A stretch of 64,000 nt of DNA, taken from contig JANYGX010000005.1 of the NCBI GenBank assembly GCA_025362295.1, forward strand, positions 1 through 64,000, in the 5' to 3' direction. Positions 24,464-33,778 of the stretch are shown piece after piece. Numbering within the stretch: the stretch's first letter is position 1; every line of letters begins with the position of its first letter. Source of the DNA: Sphingomonadales bacterium. GTDB lineage: Bacteria; Pseudomonadota; Alphaproteobacteria; Sphingomonadales; Sphingomonadaceae. The notes below the pieces were generated by a model that was given only the letters and a program-made list of their open reading frames with translations, did not search any database and had not been told where the DNA came from. The position numbers were made by a program, and so were the translations under genes.

Positions 24464-26911
24464 TCAGACAATCATCATCTGTGAAAGCCCCAAATCATGA
24501 TGAAAGTATGAGCCGAGATCGAAGTGATGGTCCATCTGGAAATTGGCTATTTTAGGAATAATGTGGTCACTCGTTGCAGCCTGATCACCTTGCTGTCCAT
24601 TAATGACGGCCAAACTGTTGTGGACATCTGCAGTCTGAAGCGCTGCAACCGTTACAAAAGCGCTGGAAGCGGTTTTTGCACTGGCTGAAACAATAGGATC
24701 CGCTGTAATGGCATTCGCGATGGAACGTCCCGGTGGCACCACCGCTTGTACAATGTGTAGATTATCAATCTGTCCCATAAAATGATTGCCAAAACTGTTG
24801 CCGCCAAGGGTCACATCCTGAGTGCCCGAAGTTGCAATTTGTCCAGTTAAACCATCCACATGACCAACCGATTTACCGTCAAGGTAAGCTATGGCCGATC
24901 CTGTCGATGAATCATATGTCAAGGCAACATTATGCCAGGCACCATCTCGAACATTGATTCCAGTCGCTGTAATGTCAGCCTGCGCACCCGTGGATGTTGT
25001 CAAGCTGAATACAAGATCATTATTATGCAGAAAAACAGAATACACTTTGTGATTGTCGAGTAGAAATTCACTGGCGATTGTAGCACTCGCCTTAAAATTC
25101 AAGGCGACTGTAAGTTCTTTCATCCCATAAAAGTGCGAATGATCACCCAAGTCTATATAGCCGCCAGTAAAATCTGCAACGCCGTTGTGAATGGTTACAC
25201 TGCCCGATATGTGCGCTGTATTTTCTTGTGCGGCTGTTTCAATAACAGTTCGCGCTGTATCATGGGCGCTGTGATAAAGCTGTATCACCGGCAAGCCTAT
25301 ATTGAGAGCGTTGCTGCCCACAGCATTGAAATTCATATCAGCAACGACTGGGCTTTCAACCAACACAATTTGTTTGGTCGTCGAAACTTCTCCATTTGAA
25401 GATACACTCAAACTGACATCATACGCACCGGTTTTGGAAAATATATGATCAACAATCTTACCTGTTGCTGTTGTGCCATCACCAAAATTCCATTGGTATA
25501 CAGCATTTGGCGATGTAACTTTACCAAGGGCATTAGCTGAGAATGAAGCGTCGAACGAGGCTTTGAGGCCGTTGTGTGTACCATCGTTGGTTGTCGTGAC
25601 GATAAGAGCCTGTAAATGTGATGGTGCATTATCATAAGACACGGCCCCAGGCACTGTTATGCTACTTGATGACCGTGCTGTATGACCCCCAGCCTGAAAG
25701 GTTGGCAGTGTCGCAAAGCTTTCTCTTGTTGCATCACTCCCTGCAAATCCATTTATAAACACTTTCGCATAATAATTGGGTAGGCTGGGATTGTCGTACT
25801 GCACTGTCAAATTATTGATGTCTGTTGTGTGTGTGGCACCGCTGTGGGAAAGTGCCTTAGTGGTGATGTTATTCTCAACGATGATATTGTTTGTATTTGT
25901 AAGTCTTATTCCAGGGTCATGCGGGCCGCCCGGAGCGCCAACAAGTGTGTTGTTCCGCACCGTGCTGTTGGTAACATTACCAAGTGCTATTCCATTCACA
26001 TCAGAGCTGTAAATGACGTTATTTTCAATCAAGAAATCTGAATAATGTGCAACACCGGGAGCATGATGCGCCAGAGCCTGAACAAAAATACCTTGAATTT
26101 GACCTGTAGAGTTTCCCGGCAAAAATGTATTTCCACGTACAATATTTCCGGTAAAAGTAGATGTTGTGTTGGAAAGCCAAAATTGCAAACAGTCAGGATG
26201 GTCTTGATTAACTTTGCCACTGCCCCAATTGGGATGAAAATTTGAAAAGCTGTTATTTTCAACTAGTGTGTTGCTGGCGTTGGAAAAGTCGGCCCCATCG
26301 CTTCTCAAATCATGAAAATTATTTTTTGTAATGATGGTGTTGCTGCCATTTAAAACCTGCAACCCAAAGTGGCCATCGTGCAGGTTGGAGTTATTAAGTG
26401 TAAAATTATTCGAATCACGCACTAAAATCAGCTTCCCATCATTCAAGTAATTACCATCCATACTGCCATGCAATTCTGCATTGGTCACTGTTATATGATC
26501 TGAGTTACTGATGATGACGGCTGAATCAAACACTGATGCCGCAGGACTAGATGTGTGATTTACGGCTATGCCATCAAAAATAATATTACTGCTGTGTTGA
26601 ACAGCAATGTTGGCAAATGTCGCCCCAAGCGCTGCAGCGGATTTTATTGTGACAGTTGAGGTGAAATTCAAATCCTTCAAAACCAGGTCTGAATAAGTTC
26701 CCGTATCCAGGATTATGGTCTCTCCTCCTTTTGCATGACCAAGGGCATTTACCAAATCATTGGTCGAACCTACGTGAATGATCGCAGGTGATGCAGCGGC
26801 AGCAGATGCCGATTGACTTGAAAAATAAGGCACAGCGCTTGCGCTGCCCGAAGCACTGATTTGATCAGCCATGGCTGCTTTCCAACCGTTGAGTGTGTTT
26901 GTAAGTATCAT
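24464..26911 (-). CDS. Large secreted protein: parallel beta-helix, PKD and LamG-like domains
   Basis: An 815-residue acidic, Asn/Ser/Thr-rich protein with no signal peptide. Residues ~45-365 are a right-handed beta-helix with many short NN-type turns (VENNSFSNF, VRNNTLVG, VENNIT). A PKD fold lies near 465-520 (YQWNFGDGTTATGKIVDHIF) and a concanavalin/LamG-like domain near 575-735 (AWHNVALTYDSSTGSAIAYL). It ends in LGLSQMMIV, a hydrophobic tail of the kind used for type I secretion; a type I exporter is encoded at 36.3-39.5 kb. Beta-helix proteins in polysaccharide loci are often lyases or polymer-binding proteins. Its catalytic status is unknown. Confidence 0.78.
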   Translation of the reverse strand: MILTNTLNGWKAAMADQISASGSASAVPYFSSQSASAAAASPAIIHVGSTNDLVNALGHAKGGETIILDTGTYSDLVLKDLNFTSTVTIKSAAALGATFANIAVQHSSNIIFDGIAVNHTSSPAASVFDSAVIISNSDHITVTNAELHGSMDGNYLNDGKLILVRDSNNFTLNNSNLHDGHFGLQVLNGSNTIITKNNFHDLRSDGADFSNASNTLVENNSFSNFHPNWGSGKVNQDHPDCLQFWLSNTTSTFTGNIVRGNTFLPGNSTGQIQGIFVQALAHHAPGVAHYSDFLIENNVIYSSDVNGIALGNVTNSTVRNNTLVGAPGGPHDPGIRLTNTNNIIVENNITTKALSHSGATHTTDINNLTVQYDNPSLPNYYAKVFINGFAGSDATRESFATLPTFQAGGHTARSSSSITVPGAVSYDNAPSHLQALIVTTTNDGTHNGLKASFDASFSANALGKVTSPNAVYQWNFGDGTTATGKIVDHIFSKTGAYDVSLSVSSNGEVSTTKQIVLVESPVVADMNFNAVGSNALNIGLPVIQLYHSAHDTARTVIETAAQENTAHISGSVTIHNGVADFTGGYIDLGDHSHFYGMKELTVALNFKASATIASEFLLDNHKVYSVFLHNNDLVFSLTTSTGAQADITATGINVRDGAWHNVALTYDSSTGSAIAYLDGKSVGHVDGLTGQIATSGTQDVTLGGNSFGNHFMGQIDNLHIVQAVVPPGRSIANAITADPIVSASAKTASSAFVTVAALQTADVHNSLAVINGQQGDQAATSDHIIPKIANFQMDHHFDLGSYFHHDLGLSQMMIV

Positions 26912-27557
26912 TATTTAGCTCCAGCCTGAGAATTTTTTTATTATCATTACGTGCCGGTTTTATCGGTTCACATAACGGTGCTTTGATTATGACACAAAAA
27001 CATTAATAAACATTTAAACGAAATATTTGTTTTGGGAAGAAGATGAGGACGTGGGTCAACTCACGAAAACTGTTTACAACTTGCAAAATATCGAAAGAAA
27101 AATAATACATCGATGAGCAATATAAATTAACACACTTAAAGGATTAATAAAGCTGTGTATTAACTGATTGTTTTATTAAGTTTTTTTTACTTAAATTAAC
27201 TGTTAACACAAAATACATGAACCAAAGCTGAACGAAACCAGGAATTTGCACACTAAATTTGATAAAACCCTACCCCTAATACAAGAAGCGCAAAGGCTAA
27301 TATATGTCAGTCATTCCAGCGAAAACCGGGGTGACAAGGTTGAGTCAGCGCTAAGGCTTTTGATATTAAACCAAAAGCCATTGAAAACCACCCATCATCG
27401 TCATCGCCAACGCTTGATTGGCAGTTTCTGGCGACTGGGAACCAGTAACAAAAGTGTGCATTAAAGTCTGAGGTCCCTGCTCAAGAGGCGAAAATGACGA
27501 GTCACGACTAAAGACGCTTAGTATGAATGTTAAACGCTTGGGTATGACATTACGCAA
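26912..27557. other. Long intergenic region with AT-rich leader and several hairpins
   Basis: About 650 bases between the beta-helix gene start and the PEP-CTERM gene terminator. 26930-27240 is very AT-rich and should hold the beta-helix promoter. 27310-27430 holds small hairpins: a REP-like unit at 27310-27335, GGCTTTTG/CAAAAGCC at 27355-27379 and GCCAA/TTGGC near 27402. A 72-codon plus-strand ORF here is not convincing. Confidence 0.55.
27310..27335. repeat. REP-like palindromic unit
   Basis: GTCATTCC at one end pairs with GGGGTGAC at the other when G-U pairs are allowed, with the inner sequence AGCGAAAACC. It shares GTCATTCCAGC with the unit at 39555-39588 (read on its minus strand), so both belong to one extragenic palindrome family. 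Confidence 0.55.
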
Positions 27558-27594
27558 CAAAAAAGGGCCCATCTTTCGATGAGCCCTTTTTGAG
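27558..27594 (-). terminator. Rho-independent terminator of the PEP-CTERM gene
   Basis: Minus strand: AAAAGGGCTCATC, loop GAAA, GATGGGCCCTTTT, then a T-run. Twelve of thirteen stem positions pair. The A-run on the other side makes it potentially bidirectional. It starts about 17 bases after the stop codon. Confidence 0.88.
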
Positions 27595-27610
27595 AAGTAT
27601 CTGTATAATA

Positions 27611-28345
27611 CTATGCAGTCTGCATAAGACTATTGCGTGAACGCAGGCCGTAGCCAGCCACACCAAAACCAAGAAGCATCATCAACCATGTTGAAGCTTC
27701 AGGAACTGTTGATGTAAATTTTGCAATTATGAATAGATCATCATGGTTGCCGTCTGGATTGGTTCCCACTTGATCGTCATAACCAAACCCAAGAATGCCG
27801 TGCTGAGTGCGAATGCTGTTTGTACCACCATTGAAGAACACACCAAAACCTGAAGTGTTCAAGCTGCCGTTAGAACCAGGTGTGTGCTGCGAAGAGAAGC
27901 TTATCAATGTGGAAAGGTCAGTACCAGCTGCCACTGCCACAGTGCCTATATTAAGCATTGTTGACAAATTTAAAGGATCTTTACCAGCAGGTGAATTGCT
28001 GTTTGTCCAGCTAGCATAGCCTTCACGGTAACGGTTTGCCGGATTTGTGTGGCTGTAAATAGTGGAACCGTTGAGGATAAAATTATCTTTATACTTTGCT
28101 TCTGAACCTAATGCATAAAAAGTGAGAAAACCCTTGGTTGTCGCCTTAATGCCAACATTTGTTGCCCAATTGTTGAATTGGAGATCACCTGAAGAATTTG
28201 CAAATACATTTTTGAAATCGTTTTTAGGTGAAATCTGGCCAGCATGTACCACTGAACTTGGGTCCGTCGTTATAAACAAACGCGCCTGAGCGGTTTGTGT
28301 GAGTGCTGTGGCAGCTAAAACTGCTGCCATCAATGTTATTTTCAT
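27611..28345 (-). CDS. PEP-CTERM sorted surface protein
   Basis: A 244-residue protein with an N-terminal signal peptide (MKITLMAAVLAATALTQTAQ, cleaved near AQA-RLF). The C-terminus has VPEASTW, a hydrophobic helix LMMLLGFGVAGYGL, and a basic tail RSRN. This matches the PEPxxWA-CTERM sorting signal with Ala for the second Pro. It is the expected substrate of the exosortase at 20.1 kb. The central domain is Asn/Gly/Ser-rich and not recognised. AAAGGGA precedes the ATG. It has its own terminator. Confidence 0.9.
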   Translation of the reverse strand: MKITLMAAVLAATALTQTAQARLFITTDPSSVVHAGQISPKNDFKNVFANSSGDLQFNNWATNVGIKATTKGFLTFYALGSEAKYKDNFILNGSTIYSHTNPANRYREGYASWTNSNSPAGKDPLNLSTMLNIGTVAVAAGTDLSTLISFSSQHTPGSNGSLNTSGFGVFFNGGTNSIRTQHGILGFGYDDQVGTNPDGNHDDLFIIAKFTSTVPEASTWLMMLLGFGVAGYGLRSRNSLMQTA

Positions 28346-28717
28346 TTGGTAGTCCCTTTCGAATTATTGTGTTTAAACGTGATGACAATTATTATTTTAA
28401 CTAACCCCGAGCTGCACATTTACATTGTGCTTAAGAAAGTATTAATCCAAATAAATTTCAAAATCAAGCAGATTATGTTTATTTGCAATGTGTTAACCAA
28501 ATTATTTTGTTCCATAATGATACAAATAAAAAATTATTGAGTATATATAACGACGTATGTCTTTAGGTTGCTCAACACGTGTGATTTTAAATCCATACAA
28601 AACGCTACAAAATATGACATTCGTGTGACGACACAAAAAAGGTGTTGACCGCTAATATTCAAGCGGAATAATAAATATTACTATTAATTCTTTATAACAC
28701 TATGATTTTTATTGTAT
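28346..28717. other. Intergenic region upstream of the PEP-CTERM gene
   Basis: About 370 AT-rich bases between the AAA ATPase stop and the PEP-CTERM start, both minus strand. It should contain the PEP-CTERM promoter, but no clear -35/-10 pair, operator or hairpin was picked out by eye. Confidence 0.4.
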
Positions 28718-30196
28718 TTACACCGAATCGCACAAAATCACATAAAAAGCAAAGTCAGGATTTTGAAAAGTATATTGTATTGAAGATGTACGAATTAATT
28801 TTTTCAAAAATGCGCCATCGCCCATCGAAAGTGATAGTACGACCTTCTCCATCGCATCTGTTTTAATAGGCCTTTCAAAGAGATGCACATAATTGTTTTG
28901 TAACATTTCTATAGTGAAATGCTCGTCACTCGATGCAAAGGTATAGGCTGCCGCGCTAATGACGCCTTTAATAACTTGATCTTTGTCATTTATCATCAAT
29001 TCAGCATATAAATCATGAAATTCTGCTGAGAATTCACTGCTTAATTGCAGGCAGGCTTGCTTTATATGCTGCAATTGTACCACCGTTTCGTTAGCCTCAA
29101 TAGCGTTTCGACAGCTGTAAAGGGCGAGCAACCTGGCATAATAAGGTGAGCCCGCAGTTTTAAATATAATGTCTTTTTCAGCCTCATCCGTATAAGTTAG
29201 CTGAGATGGTCGTGCTCCCAGCATTAAAATTTCACTAACTTCCTTGTTATTCATGCGTGTGACAGGAATACCAACTACGTTACGGCGGATTGAAGGGTGG
29301 TATCCCAACAATTGGTCTAGGTTGTGCGCGACACCTAAAATCACCATGCTCACGCGAGCCCCACGGTCTGATAGGTTTTTCAAGAGTTCAGCTAACTGAT
29401 TACGAAAAAGGTCGCTGGTTACGCGGTCATATTCATCAATAAACATGATAACGCGCGTGTTTGTGAGCAATGACAGAACATCTGATAACTCACGCGGCCC
29501 AAAATCCGATGACGGCAACAAACTGTCAAAATTCCCTTCAGATTCAGCTGTTGTTGAACTCAGTGTAATAGATCGGCTAAATCGCATTGGTATTTGTGAT
29601 AAATAAGATCTGAACAGGCTTGAAAATGAAGCATGTGCCCCTGGTGCATCCAGCAATACAATGTAACCGGAATTCTGAGCAATTTGCGCAAAAATATTTA
29701 TCAGTGATGTTTTACCAAGCCCGCGCTTGCCATACAGCACCACGTGAGATCTCTCTTCTTCTATGGCACTGATCAAGCGTTTCAATTGCTGTGTTCTGCC
29801 AACAAAATAAGATGTTGATGTCACGGGTTGTGAAGGCACGAAAGCATCGCGCAGTGCCATACGCCTTCGTATGTTGTCCGCATTGCTGTTTGCATCAATG
29901 CGTCCATTGGCACTGCTTTGAAAGCTTGGCAAGGCTGGATTGACAGAGTGGGTAAACGTTTTATTCAGCAAACTGCCAGTAATATTTTCAAATGCTGGCA
30001 AAGTAGTTTCCGTATCTGCTGCATGAATTTGATTGATTGTGCTGCTAGCTTCTGTTTGTGAATGCGCCGCTTTGTTAGCGTCGATAAAAAGACCTTCAAC
30101 ATGGTTGGGGTTATCTTTTTTTGAAAGGTCATCAGGCTTTAAAAACCCTGCAATTTGCTTAAAAAAATTCAATATACTTATCCCATCCACACTCAA
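28718..30196 (-). CDS. AAA/STAND-type ATPase in the exopolysaccharide locus
   Basis: A 492-residue protein. Residues 1-120 are low-complexity and hydrophilic. After FVGRTQQLKRLISAIEEERS comes the Walker A VVLYGKRGLGKTSLI and the Walker B VIMFIDEYDRVT, then a sensor region near SMVILGVAHNL and GIPVTRM. The C-terminal ~130 residues are helical. The form resembles Orc1/STAND ATPases. No partner domain suggests its role. It lies 15 bases after the initiating transferase gene, so it belongs to that operon and may regulate or assemble the polysaccharide machinery; this is inference. Confidence 0.72.
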   Translation of the reverse strand: MSVDGISILNFFKQIAGFLKPDDLSKKDNPNHVEGLFIDANKAAHSQTEASSTINQIHAADTETTLPAFENITGSLLNKTFTHSVNPALPSFQSSANGRIDANSNADNIRRRMALRDAFVPSQPVTSTSYFVGRTQQLKRLISAIEEERSHVVLYGKRGLGKTSLINIFAQIAQNSGYIVLLDAPGAHASFSSLFRSYLSQIPMRFSRSITLSSTTAESEGNFDSLLPSSDFGPRELSDVLSLLTNTRVIMFIDEYDRVTSDLFRNQLAELLKNLSDRGARVSMVILGVAHNLDQLLGYHPSIRRNVVGIPVTRMNNKEVSEILMLGARPSQLTYTDEAEKDIIFKTAGSPYYARLLALYSCRNAIEANETVVQLQHIKQACLQLSSEFSAEFHDLYAELMINDKDQVIKGVISAAAYTFASSDEHFTIEMLQNNYVHLFERPIKTDAMEKVVLSLSMGDGAFLKKLIRTSSIQYTFQNPDFAFYVILCDSV

Positions 30197-30211
30197 ACTA
30201 TTAGTAGTTTT

Positions 30212-31684
30212 TTAGTACGCATTCTCGGCCTTGATCACAGACATAAATGTTTTGATCATAATCATAATATCAAACCATACCGACCAATTGTCTATATAAT
30301 ATAAATCATGCTCAACGCGTTTGATAAGCTTGTCTTCAGTGTCGGTTTCCCCACGATAGCCGTTAACTTGGGCCCAGCCGGTTATCCCTGGCTTTACCCT
30401 GTGACGAGAGGCGTAATTGTGGATTATAGTGTGGAATTCTTTACCAGCAGCCTTGGTTGAAGGGGCATGAGGTCTTGGTCCTACAATCGACATTTCGCCC
30501 TTTAGCACATTAAAAATTTGAGGTAATTCATCCAGGCTTGTACGCCTCAGAAACGCCCCGGACCGCGTTATTCTGGGATCTCGCTTTGTAGCCTGCGTAA
30601 TATCGGTGGTTTCACACAAATCTGTCCGCATGCTTCTAAACTTCCACACCAGAATTGGCTTGTGATTAAAGCCTTCGCGCAACTGACGAAAAAATACCGG
30701 ACCCGGCGTATCCATTTTCACGACAATCGCAATGATAAGCATTATTGGTGACAGAATAATCGCAATGAATATTCCAAGAATTGTATCTTCAAGTAGTTTA
30801 ATAACATATGAGAGGCCAGAAATCGGTCTATCAAACAAATTGAATACCGGCAGCCCACCCAGCATGGATACAGTTTTGTTTATATAGGCAAAGCCAACCA
30901 GATCTGACGCCAGCCTGATTTTAACCGGTGCCATCGCCAACACGCTCACGACATCATTTATGCGTTTGTGGGCATACCAAGGCAAAGCAATCATAACCTG
31001 ATCTACTTCACTCCGCTTGATCATTGCCATGAGACTATCCAGACCGCCAATGACTGGCATACCATCAATTCTGGGAGCCAACCGGTCTCGCCTGTCATCG
31101 ATGAAACCTAATAGATTAATCGTCAGTTTTTTATTTGATTGCAGAAATTGCGATAATTGCTGGCCTTGATCGCCAGCACCAACGATTACCGTTCTCGTAT
31201 CAAATCGTCCCAATCGCCTCATTTTTGTCAGTTGCGTATGAACAGCAACACGCAGCAAAAGCGATACCACCAAGGCCGTACCAAACCATCCTATAAACCA
31301 TAATCTTGAATAATTTTCATTAATTTTCAATGCCGCACCAATTGATGCCAGCACCAATGCAGAACTGATAAGCGAAAAAATGAGTTGTTTGCTTGCCGCC
31401 ATATAGTCGAAACGTGTCATCGGATCATATGTACCAAGCCTGCCTGCTATAAACGCAAACAGTAAAGTGCCAAGCATTAAAGCTGTTACATGGTTCGATA
31501 GCTGTGCCTCCGAGATGCTGTTACCACGCAATATGATCCAGAGTATCCCGCCAATTAACATAGAGAGTATGTCAACGGCTCTGAACAGCCCGTCTATAAT
31601 CATAACCGGGGCGGCAGCAGGAACAACTATTTTGCTTCCAGTCGTGTCCTCTGCTGGTTTCAATGAACGATTTACGTCTAACAT
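30212..31684 (-). CDS. Undecaprenyl-phosphate glucose phosphotransferase (WcaJ/PssA-like)
   Basis: A 490-residue polyisoprenyl-phosphate hexose-1-phosphate transferase. N-terminal membrane helices are followed by a CoA-binding-like domain (TVIVGAGDQGQQL) and the catalytic C-terminus: VKMDTPGPVFFRQLREGFN, VWKFRSMRTD, RRTSLDELPQIFNVLKGEMS, GPRPHAP and VKPGITGWAQVNGYRGET. It moves a sugar phosphate onto the lipid carrier, the first step of the pathway. The gene is divergent from the small membrane protein at 32.0 kb. Confidence 0.93.
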   Translation of the reverse strand: MLDVNRSLKPAEDTTGSKIVVPAAAPVMIIDGLFRAVDILSMLIGGILWIILRGNSISEAQLSNHVTALMLGTLLFAFIAGRLGTYDPMTRFDYMAASKQLIFSLISSALVLASIGAALKINENYSRLWFIGWFGTALVVSLLLRVAVHTQLTKMRRLGRFDTRTVIVGAGDQGQQLSQFLQSNKKLTINLLGFIDDRRDRLAPRIDGMPVIGGLDSLMAMIKRSEVDQVMIALPWYAHKRINDVVSVLAMAPVKIRLASDLVGFAYINKTVSMLGGLPVFNLFDRPISGLSYVIKLLEDTILGIFIAIILSPIMLIIAIVVKMDTPGPVFFRQLREGFNHKPILVWKFRSMRTDLCETTDITQATKRDPRITRSGAFLRRTSLDELPQIFNVLKGEMSIVGPRPHAPSTKAAGKEFHTIIHNYASRHRVKPGITGWAQVNGYRGETDTEDKLIKRVEHDLYYIDNWSVWFDIMIMIKTFMSVIKAENAY

Positions 31685-32048
31685 TCGAAATAAATCTCAA
31701 TCTTATTTTTATTAATCAAACACAAAGCATGATTATTTTATATTATTTAATATAAACAAACAAAAAATTAAATACACATTAAGCACTCTCTCATCTAAAC
31801 TCATAAAATAGCATTTTAAACACGACTATTGTTTAGATACTGATAATTACAGATTAACGTCAAAAAATTTAATATCAAGAAATTAACAATTTAGGTTATT
31901 TTTAGTGTATATCAAACATATAGAAACTACAACCTTTGGTTGATCAGTATAGCATTTGCAAAATATTATATATACTAGGAGAGTGAAGTTGTTGAGATTT
32001 ATAAAATAAAACAGGTTTAATTAAGTTTGTTATGGGTGGCTCAGAATT
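31685..32048. other. AT-rich divergent promoter region
   Basis: About 364 bases, very AT-rich, between the initiating transferase (minus) and the small membrane protein gene (plus). It must hold promoters in both directions. Several TATA-like stretches (for instance around 31966-31976) prevent picking a single one. No repeat or operator is evident. Confidence 0.45.
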
Positions 32049-32276
32049 ATGAATACAGTTTATGATGGTGTAGCCGTTTTGCTATTTGCCGTGATTGTTG
32101 CCCTTTATTTTTACAATCAGAACCACAAAGAGCAACAGATTGTTCTTTATGTGGGTGCTGGGGCTGCATGCGGTTTGGCAAATTATATTGGCAATAGTGG
32201 CTATGGTTTGGGCGCACTTATAATCACTATAGGAATTGCTTTTTTCATATATCAATATTTGTGGCCAAGAGAGTGA
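32049..32276 (+). CDS. Small membrane protein resembling XrtV sorting accessory proteins
   Basis: A 75-residue protein with two or three membrane segments (VAVLLFAVIVALYFY, AGAACGLANYIGN, ALIITIGIAFFIYQYLW). The start MNTVYDGVAVLLFA, the GCxxANYxGN-like middle and the ...LWP end resemble the short proteins annotated as XrtV sorting-system accessory protein in sphingomonads and relatives. It is on the strand opposite its neighbours, alone between initiating transferase and flippase. Family recall is moderate only. Confidence 0.6.
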   Translation: MNTVYDGVAVLLFAVIVALYFYNQNHKEQQIVLYVGAGAACGLANYIGNSGYGLGALIITIGIAFFIYQYLWPRE

Positions 32277-32304
32277 TACTTAAGCATAAGAAAACTGATG
32301 ACCA

Positions 32305-33720
32305 TTACTTGTAAGCTTTGACTTGCCTTGCTTTGTTTGAGTATATTTCTAGAATTAACGCACCACCGCATATGATAAAAACAGGCATTATTGCCATTAT
32401 GATTTTTAGCATCAATGTGACTTCAAAAGATTGAATAACGGTCGCCAAAAACCAGAAAATACCAAGCGCTGCAAGCATAAATATTATTCGGCTGTCTTCT
32501 TTCATGATGATCTTCCTGTGCACGCCAAGCTGTGTGAAAAGGCCTATTGTTTCACCTGCCATTAAACAATAGGCAACGGTTACCAAACTGTAATGCCGAA
32601 AGGCCAAAAAGCTGCCCACGCACAAACCCACCAATCTTGTCATGTTCACAAGTGGAATAACTTTTGTTTTCGCATGTGCCATCAAGCTGCTCATAGTCCA
32701 GGTGCGAATAATGTTGATACTTTGGGGAATAACCAATGCCGCAATCAGTCTTGGATCCGGGTGATAGGCTTTGCCGTATATCAAGCGCACCGCATCACTG
32801 CCGAGGCTAATCACCGGAAAGCTGATGGCAGCAGCTGCACAAATGGTCGCCATGCCGAGTTGGCGATGCCGTGTTGCATAAAGCTCAGGGTCGGTCCGGC
32901 TGCGACTCAGTATAGGCAATGATAACGTCAATAATATTCTGTTAATCACCGCCTGTGGTCCTGAAATCAATTGCAGGCTTGCCCCATATATGGCTAATAC
33001 CCGAGGCGAATATGCCATTCCAACCATTGGCCGATCGCCTTGGCCAGCCAGATAAATAATAAAATTATTAAACAGAAGTGGTGCACCGAAATGGTAGACC
33101 TCGCGACCAAGCACTGGTTGCCATTTTGGACGATAGGGTTGATCCGCCATAATATGACTGGCAATACATCCAGCTGCTGCATTTGCTATCAGTGCCCATG
33201 TCATGGCCCAGTAGCTTTTCAAAAGCAGCCCGACAACAAGAGCAACGATCAAATCAGCCGTGAATCTGGACAATTCAATCACCAGTTCGCCTTTAAAGTT
33301 CATTTGGCGTTGACGAAATTTATAGTCCGTGTGGGTTGCGCAGCGTAACAGTACAACCACAGCAATTGCGGCTATGGCCCCCGTGGCTGCCGGCACTTTA
33401 ATGGCGTGCGCCAGAAACGGCGATGCGACAATAATAATAAGACCGACAACAACACCTGTTGCAAGCCTCAAGAAATGCACGACCCCCTGAGAGGCTTGTC
33501 TATCCTTAACGTCCGATTGAATCAGAAATTTATCCCAGCCAAGATCACTGAGCAAATCCGCAGCGGCCGATATGGCTTGAATAAAAACGGCCACACCATA
33601 AAGGTCAGGACCAATAAGCTTTGCGATACTCACATTGCGCAAAAGCAAAAAGACAACACCCACCGAGCTGCCCGAAACCAAAGCAAATTTCGCCAAACCG
33701 CTTTTTGAAAAGAGCGCCAT
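32305..33720 (-). CDS. Polysaccharide flippase (Wzx-like, MATE/MOP superfamily)
   Basis: A 471-residue protein with about twelve membrane spans. GPDLYGVAVFIQAISAAADLLSD-type start, YHFGAPLLFNNFIIYLAGQG in the middle and GDAVRLIYGKAYHPD are usual for lipopolysaccharide/EPS flippases. It would move the lipid-linked repeat to the periplasm for the polymerase at 16.7 kb. Transcribed opposite to the small XrtV-like gene, convergent with it. Confidence 0.88.
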   Translation of the reverse strand: MALFSKSGLAKFALVSGSSVGVVFLLLRNVSIAKLIGPDLYGVAVFIQAISAAADLLSDLGWDKFLIQSDVKDRQASQGVVHFLRLATGVVVGLIIIVASPFLAHAIKVPAATGAIAAIAVVVLLRCATHTDYKFRQRQMNFKGELVIELSRFTADLIVALVVGLLLKSYWAMTWALIANAAAGCIASHIMADQPYRPKWQPVLGREVYHFGAPLLFNNFIIYLAGQGDRPMVGMAYSPRVLAIYGASLQLISGPQAVINRILLTLSLPILSRSRTDPELYATRHRQLGMATICAAAAISFPVISLGSDAVRLIYGKAYHPDPRLIAALVIPQSINIIRTWTMSSLMAHAKTKVIPLVNMTRLVGLCVGSFLAFRHYSLVTVAYCLMAGETIGLFTQLGVHRKIIMKEDSRIIFMLAALGIFWFLATVIQSFEVTLMLKIIMAIMPVFIICGGALILEIYSNKARQVKAYK

Positions 33721-33778
33721 AATGCCCAGTCTTGTCCGTCGCTATTTTAAAGAAAAGGCGCGTTATCGTTTGTAAGAT

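Noticed and set aside
27246-27464. Possible 72-codon plus-strand gene
   Set aside because: It runs through a REP-like palindrome and hairpins, starts at a weak site and shows no recognisable protein features.
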